In this document: positions 7,071 through 7,233 of the stretch, in pieces
Layout of the letters: every line of letters starts with the position of its first letter
Position numbering within the stretch: the stretch's first letter is position 1
Assembly: GCA_937893415.1 (NCBI GenBank)
Contig: CALBWZ010000129.1
Coordinates: 1-7,233 of the forward strand
Length of the DNA stretch: 7,233 nucleotides
Origin: an uncultured Comamonadaceae bacterium
GTDB lineage: Bacteria; Pseudomonadota; Gammaproteobacteria; Burkholderiales; Burkholderiaceae_C
Direction of reading: 5' to 3'
Program-made: the position numbers and the translations under genes
The notes under the pieces: model-generated
What the model was told of the DNA's origin: nothing
What the model saw: only the letters and a program-made list of their open reading frames with translations
Database searches by the model: none

Positions 7071-7233
7071 ATGACTACCAAAGATATTGCCCCACCTCAA
7101 CACATAGCTTTCATCATGGATGGCAATGGGCGCTGGGCAAAAGACCGCTTGCTGCCACGTGTTGCAGGACACGCCAAAGGTGCAGCGCAGGTGCGCCAGC
7201 TCATTAAAAACTGCGCCAGACGCGGGATTGGCT
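7071..7233 (+). CDS. uppS: Isoprenyl transferase, UppS family (5' part only)
   Basis: Only the first 54 codons are in the window. They contain the hallmark start of cis-prenyltransferases: [16 protein letters not shown] (11-26), with catalytic Asp17 and the phosphate-binding GNGR, followed by [10 protein letters not shown] (29-38). Family members add isopentenyl diphosphate to farnesyl diphosphate to make undecaprenyl diphosphate, the lipid carrier for cell-wall and surface-sugar assembly. The start is clear from family similarity though no Shine-Dalgarno is visible. The gene follows radA by 88 bases. In most Burkholderiales the housekeeping uppS lies between frr and cdsA, so this could be a second copy with another chain length; the remainder and the next gene are needed to decide. 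The symbol is given for the family. Confidence 0.9.
   Translation, partial: MTTKDIAPPQHIAFIMDGNGRWAKDRLLPRVAGHAKGAAQVRQLIKNCARRGIG

Overview
This window looks like chromosomal, mainly housekeeping DNA from a betaproteobacterium, most likely order Burkholderiales (Comamonadaceae-like). I base that on the protein style (HemB beginning with an [14 protein letters not shown] segment, a HemJ-type oxidase, RadA, UppS), the moderately high GC and the gene neighbourhood. The genus cannot be fixed by eye. I see no transposase, integrase, CRISPR array, tRNA or rRNA, and no sign of a defence system or recent transfer.

Left part, minus strand (2714 down to 1): four genes point leftwards. They encode a HemJ-type protoporphyrinogen IX oxidase (2286-2714), a VanZ-domain membrane protein with a long extra membrane half (1079-2233), a thioredoxin-like (2Fe-2S) ferredoxin (636-1007) and an alpha/beta hydrolase (1-639, cut by the window edge). 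The last two overlap by ATGA and are almost certainly translationally coupled.

Centre (2715-3048): a 334-base divergent intergenic region lies between hemJ and hemB. It is the least ordinary part of the window. On the minus strand it carries a clear intrinsic terminator (2773-2799), preceded by three more hairpins, one of which displays a CCUCC loop. No protein gene precedes the terminator, so this looks like a small RNA of about 160-170 nt or a terminating leader upstream of hemJ.

Right part, plus strand (3049-7233): five co-directional genes follow. They are hemB (magnesium-type porphobilinogen synthase), an SDR oxidoreductase 13 nt downstream, a MarC-family membrane protein, radA (recombination and branch-migration ATPase) and the start of an UppS-type isoprenyl transferase (cut by the right edge).

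Functional links: HemB (second common step) and HemJ (penultimate step) both belong to tetrapyrrole synthesis and face each other across the central region, so shared control is plausible. The other genes are ordinary neighbours without an obvious common pathway. Almost no gene here has a recognisable Shine-Dalgarno sequence before its best start, so starts were chosen mainly by where family similarity begins.
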